This document shows, in pieces, positions 26,483 through 35,655 of a stretch of 62,023 nt of DNA. The notes beneath the pieces were generated by a model. The model was not told the origin of the DNA, ran no database searches, and saw nothing but the letters and a program-made list of their open reading frames with translations. Origin of the DNA: Lachnospiraceae bacterium UBA938 (GTDB lineage Bacteria; Bacillota; Clostridia; Lachnospirales; Lachnospiraceae); NCBI GenBank assembly GCA_002293475.1, contig DBDG01000047.1:11298-73320 (forward strand), given 5' to 3'. The position numbers and the translations under genes are program-made. Position 1 is the first letter of the stretch; the number at the start of each line of letters is the position of its first letter.

Positions 26483-28084
26483 TCATGCCCACTCCTCATT
26501 CAGCCAGTTCCGCAACAAAGCGGCCGCCGCTTCCGGATTATCTTCGACAAATTTATCAATTAGCCTTTTGGCTTCACTGCCTTCATCAATATTAATATCT
26601 TCCAGCTCCACCTCGGGCTGTGACTGTAACAGGGACTCTACCGACAGCTCTTCTTCCTCGACCACCTCGCGGTTGCTCCTCATAACCTGAAGGACGATGA
26701 ACCCGGCCATCAACAGACAGATGGCAACAATCGCAATGACAGCAATGTCCTGCCAGGCAATATTAAAGCCTTCGGCGTCAAAAAAGACATTTTCGCTCGT
26801 CGCCATGATAGAGATATTCTCTACGGCTATTCCGGTTGATTTGGCAACTATGTCGTAGATCCCTTCCGATACTTCAAGCGTTGTCGGATCGCGGTGGGCC
26901 ACCTTATACTCTTCCCATGTCATGGTATCTAACAGCCCCTGCGCCTCAACATCTTCTTCCTGTATCATCACAAACTTCTTAGCGGTGACAGCAATCGAGG
27001 ACTGCGCGTAATCAACCGCCCCCGGCGGGTTCTCCAGATTAACGATTCTTTCATTCCAAATAAGATCGGTCACCCGTTCCGACTCCGAAGATTCGCTTTC
27101 GGAAGTATCGAGATATTGGTAAGAATTCTCATCATCATTGGAATCGGTTCCCGGTATGCCGCCGACGCCGCTGGTGCTTGAACCGTCATAAACTTCTTCG
27201 TGGACGATGCCGCCCCCTTGTTCCTGGCCTTCCGGCGGCGAGTATTCATGGCTGGTCTCCGTCTGGCTGGAAAAGTTCAGAACTAGGTTGCTGGCCACTT
27301 CGATCTGATTATATTCGCTCGTGCCCAGCAGTACTTTCCGTACTGCATTGTGCAGCGATGTTTCATATTTGCTCTTGGCGCTTAACTGGGAATTAGCACT
27401 GCCTGCGGTGCTATATGTATCGTTCCCCGAATATAGCATATTACCCTGGGTATCCATGATGGTAATATTTTCCGCCGTTTTATTGCCCAGCCCGACGGCA
27501 ATTGACCGGGCTAAAGAAGCCGCATTTTCTTCGGTAAAATCCGCTAACAGCTCTAAGATGACCGATGCCGATTTGTCCTTTTGCTCATCAAGCAGCCCAT
27601 AGCCTTCTTCCGGAATATCAAGGACTACTTTGGCGGATTTAACGGCACTTAGTGACATGGTCATTTCGGTAATCTGTCCTTCCAAATACACTTTGTACAA
27701 CCGCTGCGTGTTGGCCTCGGTAGTTCCAAAACCGCCGCTGACTACATTTTCTATAGAAAAGGCGTTGGACTGGATATCATTTTCGCCCAGCAGCAGGTTG
27801 GCTTCCCATATTCTGCTTTCGTCGATGTCGATCCGCAGACCGTCATCGGATATCTTGTATTCAATGCCTTCGGCATCCAGGAGTGTTCTCACTTCATTGG
27901 CTTGCTTGGTATCTTCACAGGCTAGTAGTAATACATACTGGGTCTGGCTTAACAAGGTGATCACCAGCGCAACGGCCATAATCACGCCTGAACCTACGGC
28001 AATAATCATCGTCTTCTGTTTTGTAGTAAATTTATTCCACCACTCCAGAACTCGGTTTAACAGTCTCTGTACTATTTCCGGCAT
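26483..28084 (-). CDS. fliF: FliF, MS-ring protein
   Basis: A 533-residue MS-ring protein. Transmembrane helices lie at about 24-46 (MIIAVGSGVIMAVALVITLL) and about 446-468 (IAVIAIVAICLLMAGFIVLQ), with the YscJ-like ring-building domains between. The cytoplasmic C-terminus ends in NPEAAAALLRNWLNEEW, the FliG-binding segment. GAGGAGAGG precedes the ATG. Confidence 0.95.
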   Translation of the reverse strand: MPEIVQRLLNRVLEWWNKFTTKQKTMIIAVGSGVIMAVALVITLLSQTQYVLLLACEDTKQANEVRTLLDAEGIEYKISDDGLRIDIDESRIWEANLLLGENDIQSNAFSIENVVSGGFGTTEANTQRLYKVYLEGQITEMTMSLSAVKSAKVVLDIPEEGYGLLDEQKDKSASVILELLADFTEENAASLARSIAVGLGNKTAENITIMDTQGNMLYSGNDTYSTAGSANSQLSAKSKYETSLHNAVRKVLLGTSEYNQIEVASNLVLNFSSQTETSHEYSPPEGQEQGGGIVHEEVYDGSSTSGVGGIPGTDSNDDENSYQYLDTSESESSESERVTDLIWNERIVNLENPPGAVDYAQSSIAVTAKKFVMIQEEDVEAQGLLDTMTWEEYKVAHRDPTTLEVSEGIYDIVAKSTGIAVENISIMATSENVFFDAEGFNIAWQDIAVIAIVAICLLMAGFIVLQVMRSNREVVEEEELSVESLLQSQPEVELEDINIDEGSEAKRLIDKFVEDNPEAAAALLRNWLNEEWA

Positions 28085-28148
28085 ATTACCCTCTCCTCAT
28101 CATTATTTTCATGTTATTTACTTGATTATATTATATTGTCCGCCCGCC

Positions 28149-28481
28149 TTAAATCTGCATCTGCATGATCTCTTTATAAGCTTCCAGCAGCTTATCCCGG
28201 ATCGCCACCGTATACTGTAGCGATATATTTCCTTTTTGCAGGGCATTAGTCAGGTCATGGGTGCTTTCCGACTCCCCTATCGCCCATTTGATTTCTTCAT
28301 TTTCCGCATCGGAAAGATAAGCGTTGGTTGAGCCCAGATTGTCCATGGCTGCGGAGAGCATGCCGTCAAAAGCGCTTTGTTCTGTCTTGACCGCATCCGT
28401 ACCCAGCTGGCTTAAGTCATTGTTTGAATATGCTTCATTAACCGCATTGGAAGAAAGAAACCGAAGTGCCGATATATCCAT
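28149..28481 (-). CDS. fliE: FliE, MS-ring/rod junction protein
   Basis: A 110-residue FliE, ending with LQYTVAIRDKLLEAYKEIMQ, the conserved C-terminal helix that packs against FliP/FliR and the rod. It is exported early. The gene sits between flgC and fliF, the standard order, with AGGAGG before the ATG. Confidence 0.93.
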   Translation of the reverse strand: MDISALRFLSSNAVNEAYSNNDLSQLGTDAVKTEQSAFDGMLSAAMDNLGSTNAYLSDAENEEIKWAIGESESTHDLTNALQKGNISLQYTVAIRDKLLEAYKEIMQMQI

Positions 28482-28504
28482 ACTAATATCCTCCTATTCT
28501 TAAA

Positions 28505-28948
28505 TCATTGACTCATTTCCAGACCCTTCATCGCAATCGCCTTACTGGCTCCAAACGCCGTGGCATTGGCTTCATAAGCCCTGCTGGCATCAATCAGGTT
28601 AGTCATTTCCGTCACTATATTCACATTGGGATAGGTAACATAACCGTTTTCATCCGCATCCGGGTGGGATGGGTCATAGGCCATTATCATCGGTGTCTCC
28701 GTATCCTCACTTACGTTTGTGACCCTGACCCCTTGGCCGTCGTAACGCTGTCTATAACTGTCAAATAAATTCCGGAAAGTGGCGCGGTCAGGCTTCTGCT
28801 CGAAAGTCACGACTTTACGCCGATAGGGCGTTCCGTCCGCGGTCCGGGTCGTATTGGCATTGGCTACATTCTCGGCAATAATATCCATACGGTAACGCTG
28901 CGCTGTCATACCCGACGCATTCACGTCAAATGATGAAAAAACTCCCAT
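28505..28948 (-). CDS. flgC: FlgC, proximal rod protein
   Basis: A 147-residue rod protein. The N-terminal SGMTAQRYRMDIIAENVANA and the C-terminal MTNLIDASRAYEANATAFGA motifs are those of the FlgC/FlgE rod-hook superfamily, and YVTYPNVNIVTEM is typical of FlgC. It forms part of the proximal rod through the periplasmic-equivalent space and cell wall. Confidence 0.95.
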   Translation of the reverse strand: MGVFSSFDVNASGMTAQRYRMDIIAENVANANTTRTADGTPYRRKVVTFEQKPDRATFRNLFDSYRQRYDGQGVRVTNVSEDTETPMIMAYDPSHPDADENGYVTYPNVNIVTEMTNLIDASRAYEANATAFGASKAIAMKGLEMSQ

Positions 28949-29010
28949 TCCATTCCCTCCTTAATCTTCACACTTTTTATAAATACCAAAAAACCCCTGA
29001 TTATACGCAT

Positions 29011-29400
29011 TTATTTCATTACTAATTTTAGATTGGCAAATTCCTGATTCATACTGTTAACCAAGCCATTATACTTGATCTGGTTCTCGGCAAGCTTGAC
29101 TCCTTCAGCATCCGCATCGACATTATTGCCGTCCAGCCGATAGGAAAAGCTGGCGCTGTCAGTATATACCTTGGTACGTAAAGATGCCGTCCGGACTGCT
29201 TCTACCTTGGCGTCTACGGATGTATAACGGGAAAATCTCAGGGCGCGCTTGAGCTGATCATCGAAATTTACATCCTGCCGCTTGTAACCGGGGGTCGTAT
29301 TGTTGGCAATATTATTGGCTAGGACTTCATTACGAAGCCATGCCGCGTCAGCCGCTTTATCCAGTACATTAACGTAATTAAAAACATTAGAATGTATCAT
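29011..29400 (-). CDS. flgB: FlgB, proximal rod protein, first gene of the fla/che operon
   Basis: A 129-residue FlgB. The N-terminal rod helix LRNEVLANNIANNTTPGYKR and a short C-terminal helix (NQIKYNGLVNSMNQEFANL) are typical. It is the first gene of the operon; a sigma-A-like promoter is seen about 45 bases upstream, and AAAGGAG precedes the ATG. codY lies upstream, as in B. subtilis. Confidence 0.95.
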   Translation of the reverse strand: MIHSNVFNYVNVLDKAADAAWLRNEVLANNIANNTTPGYKRQDVNFDDQLKRALRFSRYTSVDAKVEAVRTASLRTKVYTDSASFSYRLDGNNVDADAEGVKLAENQIKYNGLVNSMNQEFANLKLVMK

Positions 29401-29441
29401 ATCTGACTCCTTTCGCTCAGCGCACTATATCACCCTATTTC

Positions 29442-29469
29442 ATTATAGATTATCTGTGTAAAAAAACAA
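29442..29469 (-). promoter_or_regulatory. Promoter of the flagellar operon
   Basis: On the minus strand TTGTTT and a perfect TATAAT are separated by 16 bases. The -10 box lies about 42 bases upstream of the flgB start codon. It resembles the sigma-A-type Pfla/che promoter of Bacillus. No convincing sigma-D site was found. Confidence 0.65.
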
Positions 29470-29574
29470 GTTTTTTTTTAAAAAAACTCCTAAAAAAAGC
29501 ACTCTATATAGTACTTTTGTCTACCAAACGACCCAATATATGGTGATAAATCCATATAAAACCGTCAAAATATA

Positions 29575-29620
29575 CAAAAAAAGGATATATCACACTTCTT
29601 AAGAAGTTCATAAATCCTTT
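29575..29620 (-). terminator. Intrinsic terminator downstream of codY
   Basis: On the minus strand AAAGGAT and ATCCTTT enclose an inner perfect palindrome ACTTCTTAAGAAGT, followed by a run of seven T. It lies about 190 bases after the codY stop and upstream of the flgB promoter. Confidence 0.8.
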
Positions 29621-29684
29621 TATGCTACCCTTCAATCCATTATATGTTTTTTAATTAAATAATGATATTTTAATATTAAATATA

Positions 29685-29699
29685 AACATCCAGAAAATA
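29685..29699. promoter_or_regulatory. Possible CodY-binding site
   Basis: AACATCCAGAAAATA matches the CodY consensus AATTTTCWGAAAATT at 11 of 15 positions. It lies upstream of flgB. Four mismatches is weak; I list it because CodY is known to repress the fla/che promoter in B. subtilis and codY is the neighbouring gene. Confidence 0.25.
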
Positions 29700-29810
29700 T
29701 CCGAAATCTCTTCATAACGATTCTTAACTTCAGACGAACTTCCGATGATTTTAACTGCTGACTCTTAACCTCTGATTCTTAGCTTATGATTCTCAACTTC
29801 ATCCTGATTC

Positions 29811-30605
29811 TTAAAGCCTGATACTGTGACGTTCCCGTTTGATCTTATCCACTTCCGCAAAAACCATGTCATTCAGGACCTTGATATAAGTACCCTTCAT
29901 CCCGGACGATCGGGACTCAATCACACCGGCGCTCTCAAACTTGCGCAGGGCGTTCACGATGACCGATCTAGTTATCCCTACTCTATCGGCAATCTTGCTG
30001 GCTACCAATATCCCCTCCATACCGTTCAGCTCGTCAAAAATATGTACTACCGCATCCATTTCTGAAAAGGAAAGGGTATTAATCGCTGACTTGATGACGG
30101 CCAGCTTGCGGCTTTCTTCGGCACTTTCTTCATTGACCGCGCGGAGCATTTCCAAGCCCACCACGGTGGTTCCGTATTCACATAGGATGATATCGTCGAT
30201 ATCGTACTGCTCTTCGGATTTATAGATAAAAAGGGTTCCCAGACGTTCGCCGGCTATTTCGATAGGGGTAATGATGCCTTGAAACCGCTTGACATCGGCA
30301 TTTTCAAAGCCCAGCGTCTCCAGATTGACATTTTCTTTGGTAGAAAGCACTGCTAAGATCCGCTCATTCAGCATGTTGTCGATGAAACCGCCGACTTTAT
30401 CGACGATAAGCTCTGATATTGATTCCTCGTCCGGCATCGAGCCAATCCCTAGGACTTTCCCTTTCTTGCTGATTACCAAGACATGGGAATGTAGAATCTC
30501 GCAAAGCACCAAACATATATCATTGAACACTACTTTAGTTGAATTGTTATTATGTAATAGCTTTCCGATCTTTCTGGTCTTATCCAGCAATTGTACGCTG
30601 CTCAT
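29811..30605 (-). CDS. codY: CodY, GTP/branched-chain amino acid responsive repressor
   Basis: A 264-residue CodY. The N-terminal GAF domain binds branched-chain amino acids and the C-terminal winged helix binds DNA (ASKIADRVGITRSVIVNALR, then FESAGVIESRSSGMKGTYIK). I start at the ATG at 30605 (MSSVQLLDKTRKIGKLLH), which has GGGAGGA upstream; a longer frame to 30638 lacks one. CodY represses nutrient-scavenging and motility genes in Firmicutes. It sits between topA and flgB as in the Bacillus backbone. Confidence 0.96.
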   Translation of the reverse strand: MSSVQLLDKTRKIGKLLHNNNSTKVVFNDICLVLCEILHSHVLVISKKGKVLGIGSMPDEESISELIVDKVGGFIDNMLNERILAVLSTKENVNLETLGFENADVKRFQGIITPIEIAGERLGTLFIYKSEEQYDIDDIILCEYGTTVVGLEMLRAVNEESAEESRKLAVIKSAINTLSFSEMDAVVHIFDELNGMEGILVASKIADRVGITRSVIVNALRKFESAGVIESRSSGMKGTYIKVLNDMVFAEVDKIKRERHSIRL

Positions 30606-30657
30606 TAGTATCCTCCCATAATGTGTAATAACCCCCACATTGTTGCTGATTATACAT

Positions 30658-30686
30658 ATTGTAACATAGTATTAACTATATTACAA
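30658..30686 (-). promoter_or_regulatory. Candidate codY promoter
   Basis: On the minus strand TTGTAA and TACAAT are separated by 17 bases, about 50 bases upstream of the codY start. A good sigma-A match. Confidence 0.6.
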
Positions 30687-30763
30687 CGGCTGTTATGGAA
30701 AGATCCGTCGATTTATATAGGAAATTATACCTATTTTTTTTCTTTTTATAGAAATTGGTACGA

Positions 30764-32896
30764 TTAATTAGTTGTATTTTGCTTAACTTGGATGTGGCCG
30801 CAGTTTTCATCGGCACAGACCAGCTTATTGCCTTTTTCCAATAAAACAGAGCCGCACGCGGGACATTTCTCTCCCGATGGCTTCTGCCATACCATGAAAT
30901 CACAGTCGGGGTTGTCGATACAGCCATAGTACCGGCGGCCTTTTTTCGTCTTCCGGACGACAATATCCTTGCCGCATTTGGGGCAGGCAACGCCGATTTT
31001 CTCCAGATACGGTTTGGTATTGCGACATTCCGGAAAGCCTGGACAGGCAAGGAACTTGCCGTGGGGCCCGTACTTGATGACCATATTGCGGCCACAGACC
31101 TCACATATTTCTTCGGATACCTCGTCGGCGATCTCCACTTCCGCCAGTTCCTTTTCGGCAATGTTAACCGCTTCATCCAGATCCGGGTAGAAATTGGAAA
31201 CCACGGTCTTCCAGTTGACGCTCCCTTCTTCCACTCCGTCCAGTAAAGCTTCCAGATTGGCGGTAAAGTTAACATCCACTATCGTTGGAAAAGCATCCCG
31301 CATGATCCGGTTCACCACTTCGCCAAGTTCCGTGATATAAAGGCTCTTATTTTCCTTGATCACATAGCGGCGGGCCATGATCGTCGTGATGGTCGGGGCG
31401 TAGGTACTGGGGCGCCCTATCCCCAGCTCTTCCAAGGACTTAACTAGGGAAGCCTCGGTATAATGCGGCGGCGGCTGGGTAAAATGCTGGCGCTGTTCAA
31501 ACTCCTTAAAAGCAAGGCTGGTGGAAAGGCTGATGGTTTTGCCGATTATGCCGTTCTCTTCTTTTTCGTCTTCGTCGGAATAGACCGACATGAAGCCGTC
31601 AAATACGACTTTGGATGCCGATACGGTAAAACGGTGCGTCCGGTCTTCCTGATCAAGGGGCGCATTAGTGCCGGCAGACGTGATCGGCTTAAGGCAGTCG
31701 GCATCAATCAGGACGGAAACGGTCTCATAACGGGCCGGATTCATCCGACTGGCCACAAAACGCCGCCAGATCAGCTGATAGAGCCTAAGCTGGTCACGGG
31801 AAAGAGAATCCTTTAATTCGGCAGGCGTCATCTGGATCTCGGTAGGACGGATGGCTTCATGCGCATCCTGGATCTTTTTGCTGTTCTTCTTTTCTGCTCC
31901 GGTACCGGCCGCATAGTCGCTGCCGTAGGCGGAAGCAATATATTCTGCCGCGGTTTGTTCCGCTTCGGCGGATACGCGGGTGGAATCGGTACGCAGGTAG
32001 GTAATCACGCCGACCGTGCCATGGCCCTTGACATCGACGCCCTCATAGAGCTGCTGCGCCAGACGCATGGTCTTCTGGGTGGAAAAATTAAGCACCTTGC
32101 TGGCTTCCTGCTGCAGCGTGGAAGTAATGAAGGGCAGCGGCGCCTTCTTGATGCGTTCGCCTTTTTTTATGTCGGCAATATGATAGGAAGCCCCTTCCAG
32201 TTCTTCCTTAATGGTCTTAAGCTCCTGCTCGGATTTGATGGCCAGTTTGTTTTTGGGGGTACCATAATATTTAGCGCGTAACAGGTTCTTTTCGCCACGG
32301 ATAGCAAAAAGCGCGCCAAAAGTCCAGTATTCTTCCGGTATGAAGGCATTGATTTCCTCTTCCCGGTCGCAGATGATGCGCAAGGCTACCGACTGGACAC
32401 GCCCGGCACTTAAGCCGCGCTTGACTTTAGCCCACAATAGGGGCGAGATGCGGTAGCCGACCATGCGGTCGAGCATCCGTCTGGCCTGCTGGGCATCTAC
32501 CAGATCCATATCGATTTCCCTGGCGTTTTTGAGGGATTCCTTTACGGCGGCCTTGGTAATCTCGTTAAAGGTAATCCGGTACACTTTTTTGTCCTCCAGC
32601 TTCAGGGCCTTTAACAGATGCCAAGAAATCGCCTCGCCTTCGCGGTCAGGGTCAGTAGCAAGATATATTTTTTCCGCTTTCTTGACCTCCTTGCGAAGTT
32701 TGGCAAGGATGTCGCCTTTGCCGCGGATGGTGATGTATTTAGGCTCATAATCATTGGCGGCGTCAAAACCAAGCTGGCTTTTGGGCATGTCTCTGACATG
32801 GCCGTTGCTGGCTGATACCTCATAATTAGCGCCTAGGAATTTTTTAATTGTCTTTACTTTCGCCGGAGATTCTACGATTACCAGATATTTTGCCAT
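30764..32896 (-). CDS. topA: DNA topoisomerase I
   Basis: A 710-residue type IA topoisomerase that relaxes negative supercoils. The Toprim domain has VIVESPAKVKTIKK at 7-20 and the metal-binding TDPDREGEA at 81-89. The catalytic tyrosine is Y300 in GVITYLRTDS. Three C-terminal zinc ribbons are seen (CEVCG...C, CPKCG...CIDNPDC, CPACG...CADENC). AGGA precedes the ATG. In Firmicutes topA normally follows dprA directly; here about 25 kb of other genes separates them. Confidence 0.97.
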   Translation of the reverse strand: MAKYLVIVESPAKVKTIKKFLGANYEVSASNGHVRDMPKSQLGFDAANDYEPKYITIRGKGDILAKLRKEVKKAEKIYLATDPDREGEAISWHLLKALKLEDKKVYRITFNEITKAAVKESLKNAREIDMDLVDAQQARRMLDRMVGYRISPLLWAKVKRGLSAGRVQSVALRIICDREEEINAFIPEEYWTFGALFAIRGEKNLLRAKYYGTPKNKLAIKSEQELKTIKEELEGASYHIADIKKGERIKKAPLPFITSTLQQEASKVLNFSTQKTMRLAQQLYEGVDVKGHGTVGVITYLRTDSTRVSAEAEQTAAEYIASAYGSDYAAGTGAEKKNSKKIQDAHEAIRPTEIQMTPAELKDSLSRDQLRLYQLIWRRFVASRMNPARYETVSVLIDADCLKPITSAGTNAPLDQEDRTHRFTVSASKVVFDGFMSVYSDEDEKEENGIIGKTISLSTSLAFKEFEQRQHFTQPPPHYTEASLVKSLEELGIGRPSTYAPTITTIMARRYVIKENKSLYITELGEVVNRIMRDAFPTIVDVNFTANLEALLDGVEEGSVNWKTVVSNFYPDLDEAVNIAEKELAEVEIADEVSEEICEVCGRNMVIKYGPHGKFLACPGFPECRNTKPYLEKIGVACPKCGKDIVVRKTKKGRRYYGCIDNPDCDFMVWQKPSGEKCPACGSVLLEKGNKLVCADENCGHIQVKQNTTN

Positions 32897-33108
32897 AATT
32901 TTTCCTGTTGTCCTAATGCGTTCCTTCCATATATAATATATATAATATCTTTTAAAATATACTTTGATACTGATTCGATACTTATTCCCTTATTAATTCT
33001 ATGTGACGTGCTAAACTATACACCATATTGAGCGGACTTGCAAGGGGAATTTAAAATTATTCATAATTATTACTAAGGTCATGAACAATAATTCTAATAA
33101 TTGCCGAC

Positions 33109-33147
33109 AAACCCCGCCTATTTCAACATAAAGCTTAGGCGGGGTTT
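33109..33147 (-). terminator. Intrinsic terminator downstream of the chitinase gene
   Basis: AAACCCCGCCTA and TAGGCGGGGTTT form a perfect 12-bp stem. The T run is only three bases on either strand. It lies about 40 bases after the chitinase stop and before topA. Confidence 0.75.
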
Positions 33148-33188
33148 GCTCCGGGTACTATGTTATTCTGATCATATTAGCGTTAGCC

Positions 33189-34760
33189 TTATACAAAGGG
33201 CATCATTCCCAAGGTATCCAGCTTTTCACCGGTGATGTCAGCACCGTTTCGGGACGTAATATCCTCATAATGGCCGATTCTTCTGCCTACTCGGGAATCG
33301 GAAGCATCCTTGTTGGATTCATAACCGCCATTGATAATAAGAATGGTCACCCCGAAGCCGGCTTCGGTGATACCTCTTCCTAGGTCTTGCGACGAAGGTG
33401 TCCAGAGGTTGGTTATGACATCATGGCAGGAAGGCTTGGGGTACTGGGGTGTCATCCAGAACAGCAGCGCCGTCATAAATCCCAGCTTGCCATCTTGTGT
33501 GATCAGTTCTGGATTGTTTAGCAGGTAATTCTCATCCTGAAACAGGATGGCACTAAAGAGCCCATAATTGTAGTTCCAGCTCAGCTGAATCGGTCCCCGG
33601 CCATGGTAGGATTTGCCAGGAGCGGGCGGAAAGTCCGTATTGCTTGAATCCACATAGCCGATCAGGTTGGTACCGGCATAGGCAACTTCCTCGTTAAAAT
33701 ACAGACCCCAAGCCAACATTCCGTCCGGTGCCGTTGCCCAGCCGCCGCTGGTCTCATGGGCGATATTGGCTAAAAAGGCGGCGATTTCCCGCTTTTTGTC
33801 ATTTTCGGTGCCGTCGGCAAGGAAGCAGCCGAAATCAACGATCTTCGTTTCAATCGGCTTATTGAGGTTCCAAGGCGCATTAAAGTCTTGATTTTCCATA
33901 ACCACCGTCTGGATTTGCGTGGCTTTGTTCAATACGGTGATGCGCGGCGCATAGTAAACCCCCTGCCGATATTCGACTTTGTACATGATACCGGCCACAT
34001 GTTCAATGGCCGCCTTAAGATTGGCGTAGGAATAATATTCCGGCCCGCTATACTGGGGATTGAGTTCCCGCCACAGGGAAGAACCGTGGCGGCGCGGGAA
34101 TAACGCTTCAAAATCGCTCTGACTTAAATACTGTTCTAGACGCTGCCCGGCATTCTCCGGTGAGTATTTGGGGTCGATTCCGCCCCAGAGGGCAATGACC
34201 TCCGCATCGGTTAAAGCCCCAGAGCCACCCGGCGGAACCGTCGGGGTCGGGGTGGGGTCGGGATCCGGATCCGGGGTTGGCGTCGGGGTCGGCGTCGGGT
34301 CGCTCACGCCGCCCGAACCGATGAGCTGCCAGGGATTCGCGCCACCGGTCGTGACGGGATTGTTTCCCTGGGTCCACCACTTGGCCTCATACACCATGCC
34401 GTCATAAGACACCCTGTCGCCGGCTACATATACCGCACCAGCATCCCAGGCCGGATAATCACCGACCGGATCAGGCTCTTCTTCGCCGCCCCCGCCGTCA
34501 TCCGGCCCGATCAGCTGCCAAGGATGGGCGCTGTTCGTAGGCACGGCGGGATTATTTCCCTGGGTCCACCATTTAGCCTCATAGATATTACCTTCATAAA
34601 CCACGCGGCTGCCGCCGGTATAGGCTACCGCTGGCTGCCACTCAGGGTAGCTTTGCGCCTGGGCACTAATCGCCCCGCCGCTCATCCCGCCCAGCGGAAC
34701 AGCGACCAACGCAACGGCCACAAGGAGCATCAGCAGTTTGGGCAATCCTTTGTTTTTCAT
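33189..34760 (-). CDS. Secreted GH19 chitinase with two CBM5/12 chitin-binding domains
   Basis: A 523-residue exported enzyme. A signal peptide ends near residue 34-36 (ISAQAQ). Two chitin-binding type 3 modules follow (about 39-84 and 102-147), each with VYEAKWWTQGNNP-like and PWQLIG motifs. A Thr/Pro/Asp linker (151-178) joins a GH19 domain (from about 183) with the catalytic glutamate E336 in IAHETSGGW and the GRGPIQLSW motif. It should hydrolyse chitin or related polymers outside the cell. The ATG at 34760 has AAAGGAGG; a longer frame to 34787 would precede the signal peptide. It stands alone between trpA and topA. Confidence 0.92.
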   Translation of the reverse strand: MKNKGLPKLLMLLVAVALVAVPLGGMSGGAISAQAQSYPEWQPAVAYTGGSRVVYEGNIYEAKWWTQGNNPAVPTNSAHPWQLIGPDDGGGGEEEPDPVGDYPAWDAGAVYVAGDRVSYDGMVYEAKWWTQGNNPVTTGGANPWQLIGSGGVSDPTPTPTPTPDPDPDPTPTPTVPPGGSGALTDAEVIALWGGIDPKYSPENAGQRLEQYLSQSDFEALFPRRHGSSLWRELNPQYSGPEYYSYANLKAAIEHVAGIMYKVEYRQGVYYAPRITVLNKATQIQTVVMENQDFNAPWNLNKPIETKIVDFGCFLADGTENDKKREIAAFLANIAHETSGGWATAPDGMLAWGLYFNEEVAYAGTNLIGYVDSSNTDFPPAPGKSYHGRGPIQLSWNYNYGLFSAILFQDENYLLNNPELITQDGKLGFMTALLFWMTPQYPKPSCHDVITNLWTPSSQDLGRGITEAGFGVTILIINGGYESNKDASDSRVGRRIGHYEDITSRNGADITGEKLDTLGMMPFV

Positions 34761-34884
34761 CTTATCCTCCTTTGTCCAATGAATCATTTACTTGTCAGCA
34801 ACTTGTTAATTACATTGTAAATTATTGGGGAGGAATATCAATATGCCCGTCATGATCGACAGTTTTTTTGTATAATTAACAGTT

Positions 34885-35655
34885 TTATGAGATGGCTGCC
34901 TTCATCTGTTTTATATAATTATATATGTATTCGGGAGCCGCATGGCCATATTGGGCGGCCAGCCGGACAATGGCACTGCCTACGATGACGCCATCGGCTG
35001 TCATGGCGATCCCGGCCGCCTGCTCAGGGGTATGGATGCCGAAACCGACGGCGACCGGGATGTCGGTAACGGCTTTGACCGCGGCCAAGGTGTCATTCAG
35101 GCTGTCGCTTAGCTGTGTCCGCGTTCCGGTCACTCCCATCGAGGAAACGATATAGATAAAGCCGGCGGCTTCTTCTGCCAGCCGGGTAATACGCGCCCCG
35201 GAAGTCGGGGCGATCAAGGTAATCAGGTCGATCCCGTGGGCAGCCGCGAACGGCTGCAGCTCGCCTTTTTCCTCATACGGAAGGTCCGGAATAATGATGC
35301 CGTCGATCCCGGCTTCCTGGCACTTGGCAAAAAAAGCCGGGTAGCCATAATGAAATACGGGATTGAGATAGGTAAGCAGGACGAGCGGAACCGTGCTTTG
35401 GGCTCGGACGGCCGCGGCCAGCCCAAAGATGCCGTCAACGGTCACGCCTGAGGCCAAGGCCCGGAGGTTAGCTGCCTGGATGACCGGCCCTTCGGCAACC
35501 GGATCGGAGAAAGGGATGCCAATTTCAATCACATCGCAACCGGCTTCCGCCATTTTTAAGAGGATGGCTTCACTGGTCTCAAGATCAGGGTCTCCGCCAG
35601 TCACGAAGCCGATGAAAGCCTTTTTATCCTGAAATGCGTCTTTTATTCTACTCAT
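34885..35655 (-). CDS. trpA: Tryptophan synthase alpha chain
   Basis: A 256-residue TIM-barrel enzyme that cleaves indole-3-glycerol phosphate to indole. The catalytic glutamate and aspartate motifs are present (DVIEIGIPFSDPVAEGPVIQ and IIPDLPYEE). It overlaps trpB by eight bases (ATGAGTAG) and ends the operon. Full length. Confidence 0.97.
   Translation of the reverse strand: MSRIKDAFQDKKAFIGFVTGGDPDLETSEAILLKMAEAGCDVIEIGIPFSDPVAEGPVIQAANLRALASGVTVDGIFGLAAAVRAQSTVPLVLLTYLNPVFHYGYPAFFAKCQEAGIDGIIIPDLPYEEKGELQPFAAAHGIDLITLIAPTSGARITRLAEEAAGFIYIVSSMGVTGTRTQLSDSLNDTLAAVKAVTDIPVAVGFGIHTPEQAAGIAMTADGVIVGSAIVRLAAQYGHAAPEYIYNYIKQMKAAIS

Larger units (their letters stand above)
29401..29810. other. 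codY-flgB intergenic region
   Basis: A 410-base AT-rich spacer. It holds the flgB promoter (29442-29469), the codY terminator (29575-29620), a CodY-box-like site (29685-29699) and a loose repeat based on GATTCTTAACTTC (about 29718-29810) directly after the codY stop. No open frame looks coding. Confidence 0.85.
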
